A DNA stretch of 6,298 bases from an uncultured Clostridia bacterium (lineage in GTDB: Bacteria; Bacillota_A; Clostridia; TANB77; CAG-508): positions 1 through 6,298 of the forward strand of contig CANQXO010000078.1 of assembly GCA_947627825.1 (NCBI GenBank), in the 5' to 3' direction. A model generated the notes under the pieces. That model did no database searches and was not told the origin of the DNA. It was given only the letters and a program-made list of their open reading frames with translations. The position numbers were made by a program, and so were the translations under genes. Position 1 is the stretch's first letter. Each line of letters starts with the position of its first letter. Of the stretch, positions 4,992-6,298 are shown piece after piece.

Positions 4992-6275
4992 TTAAATTAA
5001 TTTATATAATTCTTTCAATGAAATATTATTTTTTTCTGCTACTTCTTTTATACTTTCAAATTCTGGATATACATAATTTTCTCCATCGCTAGTTACTTTT
5101 TTTGCTTTTATTTTTCCATACTTGGTGTCCAATTCAATAATTTCTCTATTAAGTACTGTTCTATATTCAAAACGATATCTAATTCCGATGGTAGTTGTTT
5201 CTTTGAAAATAATATTTTGTAATTTAAACATATCTTTTTTCTTACAAGAAACAGTTAATCTATATGCTGGCCTATTTTTCTTCATAAATATTGGTGTATA
5301 AAATACATCTAATGCTCCATTTTTAAATAATAATTCTTGAGTATATCCTAATATTTCTCCATTGCAATCATCAATATTAGTTTCCATTACAACAAAATCT
5401 GCATCTAGATTTCCCGTTGCTATAAAATCTGTTTCTTTGTTTTCCATTGTAACGAAATCTGAACCTGTACTTTCCACTTTACCATAATATACTTTTAAAA
5501 CATTTGGTATCTTCAAGTCTTTGTATCCTGCACCCCAACCTATTTTTTCAATCGTCATAGTTGGTAAGGTTGTAAATTCTTCGGCAAGTTCACTAATTAT
5601 TGCTGCACCTGTAGGCGTTACCAATTCTGTATCTATATCTATTTGTCTAAATTTCACATTGGCAGATGCAAATATTTCGCTTGTTGCAGGTACTGGCACT
5701 GCCATTGTTCCATGAGCACATTCTATAAATCCATATCCATCATTTACTATACTTGAAATTATTTTATCTGGATTTATTTTATCAATTAAAATGGCTGTTC
5801 CCACAATGTCTATTATAGAATCTATTGCTCCTACTTCATGGAAATGCACTTCTTCTAAAGGTTTATTATGTACTTTTGATTCTGCCTTTGCAACTCTTAA
5901 AAATATCTTTTTAGCTAAATCTTTTACATTTTCTTTTAATGAACTATTATCAATAATTTCATTTACATCTTTTAAATTTCTATGTTCATGATGGTGATGT
6001 CCATCATGTTCATGCTCATGTTTATTTTCATGCTCGTGATGTCCTTCTAAATTGTGTATGTGTCCATATTCATCTTTTCCATCCACTACTACATCTACAT
6101 AAGTTCCAGTTATTCCATTTTTTACTTTTTTAGATATTTCAATTTTATATCCATCTACTTTTAATTTTTTTAATTCTTCTTGTAAGTAATTTTCATCTTC
6201 AACAATATCTAATAAAGCTCCTAACACCATATTTCCGCTAATTCCACTTGCACAATCAAAATATAAAGTATTCAA
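4992..6275 (-). CDS. larC: LarC, nickel-pincer cofactor biosynthesis protein (nickel insertion)
   Basis: LarC is the CTP-dependent enzyme that inserts nickel into pyridinium-3,5-bisthiocarboxylic acid mononucleotide, the last step in making the nickel-pincer nucleotide cofactor of lactate racemase (LarA) and related enzymes. The 427-residue product opens TLYFDCASGISGNMVLGALLD (3-23), the family start, usually with GISGDM. Next is a His-rich segment (13 His in 72-98), then VHFHEVGAIDSIIDIVGTA (143-161), HGTMAVPVPAT (188-198), TELVTPTGAAI (216-226) and IGWGAGYKDL (245-254). The C-terminal domain starts near VVMETNIDDCNGE (295-307) and includes FYTPIFMKKNRPAY (325-338). The start is TTG, set by AAGGAGG eight bases upstream; the next ATG would delete the conserved start. 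In Lactobacillus plantarum larC needs a ribosomal frameshift to join its two halves; here both are in one frame. No other lar gene is in the window. Confidence 0.93.
   Translation of the reverse strand: MNTLYFDCASGISGNMVLGALLDIVEDENYLQEELKKLKVDGYKIEISKKVKNGITGTYVDVVVDGKDEYGHIHNLEGHHEHENKHEHEHDGHHHHEHRNLKDVNEIIDNSSLKENVKDLAKKIFLRVAKAESKVHNKPLEEVHFHEVGAIDSIIDIVGTAILIDKINPDKIISSIVNDGYGFIECAHGTMAVPVPATSEIFASANVKFRQIDIDTELVTPTGAAIISELAEEFTTLPTMTIEKIGWGAGYKDLKIPNVLKVYYGKVESTGSDFVTMENKETDFIATGNLDADFVVMETNIDDCNGEILGYTQELLFKNGALDVFYTPIFMKKNRPAYRLTVSCKKKDMFKLQNIIFKETTTIGIRYRFEYRTVLNREIIELDTKYGKIKAKKVTSDGENYVYPEFESIKEVAEKNNISLKELYKLI
5370..5459 (-). repeat. Three 30-base tandem repeats in the larC linker
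   Basis: Residues 273-302 of LarC read as three ten-residue units beginning DFVTM, DFIAT and DFVVM. In DNA, the first and third units share 17 of 20 bases (5441-5460 against 5381-5400) at a distance of 60 bases; the middle unit keeps only the AAATCT core. The units lie between the N- and C-terminal domains. Confidence 0.6.
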
Positions 6276-6283
6276 AATTAATT

Positions 6284-6290
6284 CCTCCTT
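6284..6290 (-). promoter_or_regulatory. Ribosome binding site of larC
   Basis: AAGGAGG on the minus strand, eight bases before the TTG at 6275. The 13 bases AAGGAGGAATTAA and their 2-base distance to the start codon are identical to those before the yebC ATG, which strongly supports use of TTG. Confidence 0.88.
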
Positions 6291-6298
6291 TTTTTATT

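Noticed and set aside
5982..6062. Repetitive His/Glu codons in larC considered as a DNA repeat or CRISPR-like array
   Set aside because: The repetition is short, irregular and explained by His, Glu and Asp codons within the frame; no constant repeat-spacer structure.

Overview
The window looks like the chromosome of an endospore-forming, low-GC Firmicute, most likely an anaerobic member of the Clostridia. The evidence is very high A+T, AGGAGG-type ribosome binding sites, all eight visible stop codons being TAA, and above all a near-complete spoIIIA operon, which occurs only in endospore formers. Every real gene lies on the minus strand, so transcription runs from the high coordinates to the low ones.

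From right to left: larC (positions 6275-4992) encodes the nickel-inserting enzyme of nickel-pincer cofactor synthesis. It starts at TTG, carries a His-rich segment, and is one uninterrupted frame. After a short gap with a plausible vegetative promoter comes a YebC/PmpR/TACO1-family gene (4916-4194), followed by a clear Rho-independent terminator (4140-4106). About 100 bases further on, the spoIIIA operon begins: spoIIIAA (3998-3108), spoIIIAB (3001-2492), spoIIIAC (2393-2199), spoIIIAD (2181-1795), spoIIIAE (1778-636), spoIIIAF (625-65) and the first 17 codons of spoIIIAG (51-1), cut by the window edge. spoIIIAH would be expected just outside.

The SpoIIIA proteins are made in the mother cell and, with forespore SpoIIQ, build the channel (feeding tube) across the two membranes round the engulfed forespore. 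SpoIIIAA is the cytoplasmic ATPase. SpoIIIAB is a small protein related to type II secretion GspF. SpoIIIAC, AD and AE are the membrane platform. SpoIIIAF and AG (and AH) are ring-forming proteins. Gene order matches the classical operon. Genes AC to AG are tightly packed, but spoIIIAB is flanked by two unusually long A+T-rich gaps of 106 and 97 bases.

I see no mobile element, CRISPR array, rRNA or tRNA, and no strong sign of a new system. The window is mostly conserved core genes. The points worth a second look are the structure of LarC (30-base tandem repeat in the interdomain linker, His-rich insert, unframeshifted fusion, no other lar gene beside it) and the two long gaps inside spoIIIA. 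Several starts were moved from the longest possible frame to an internal ATG with a proper ribosome binding site.
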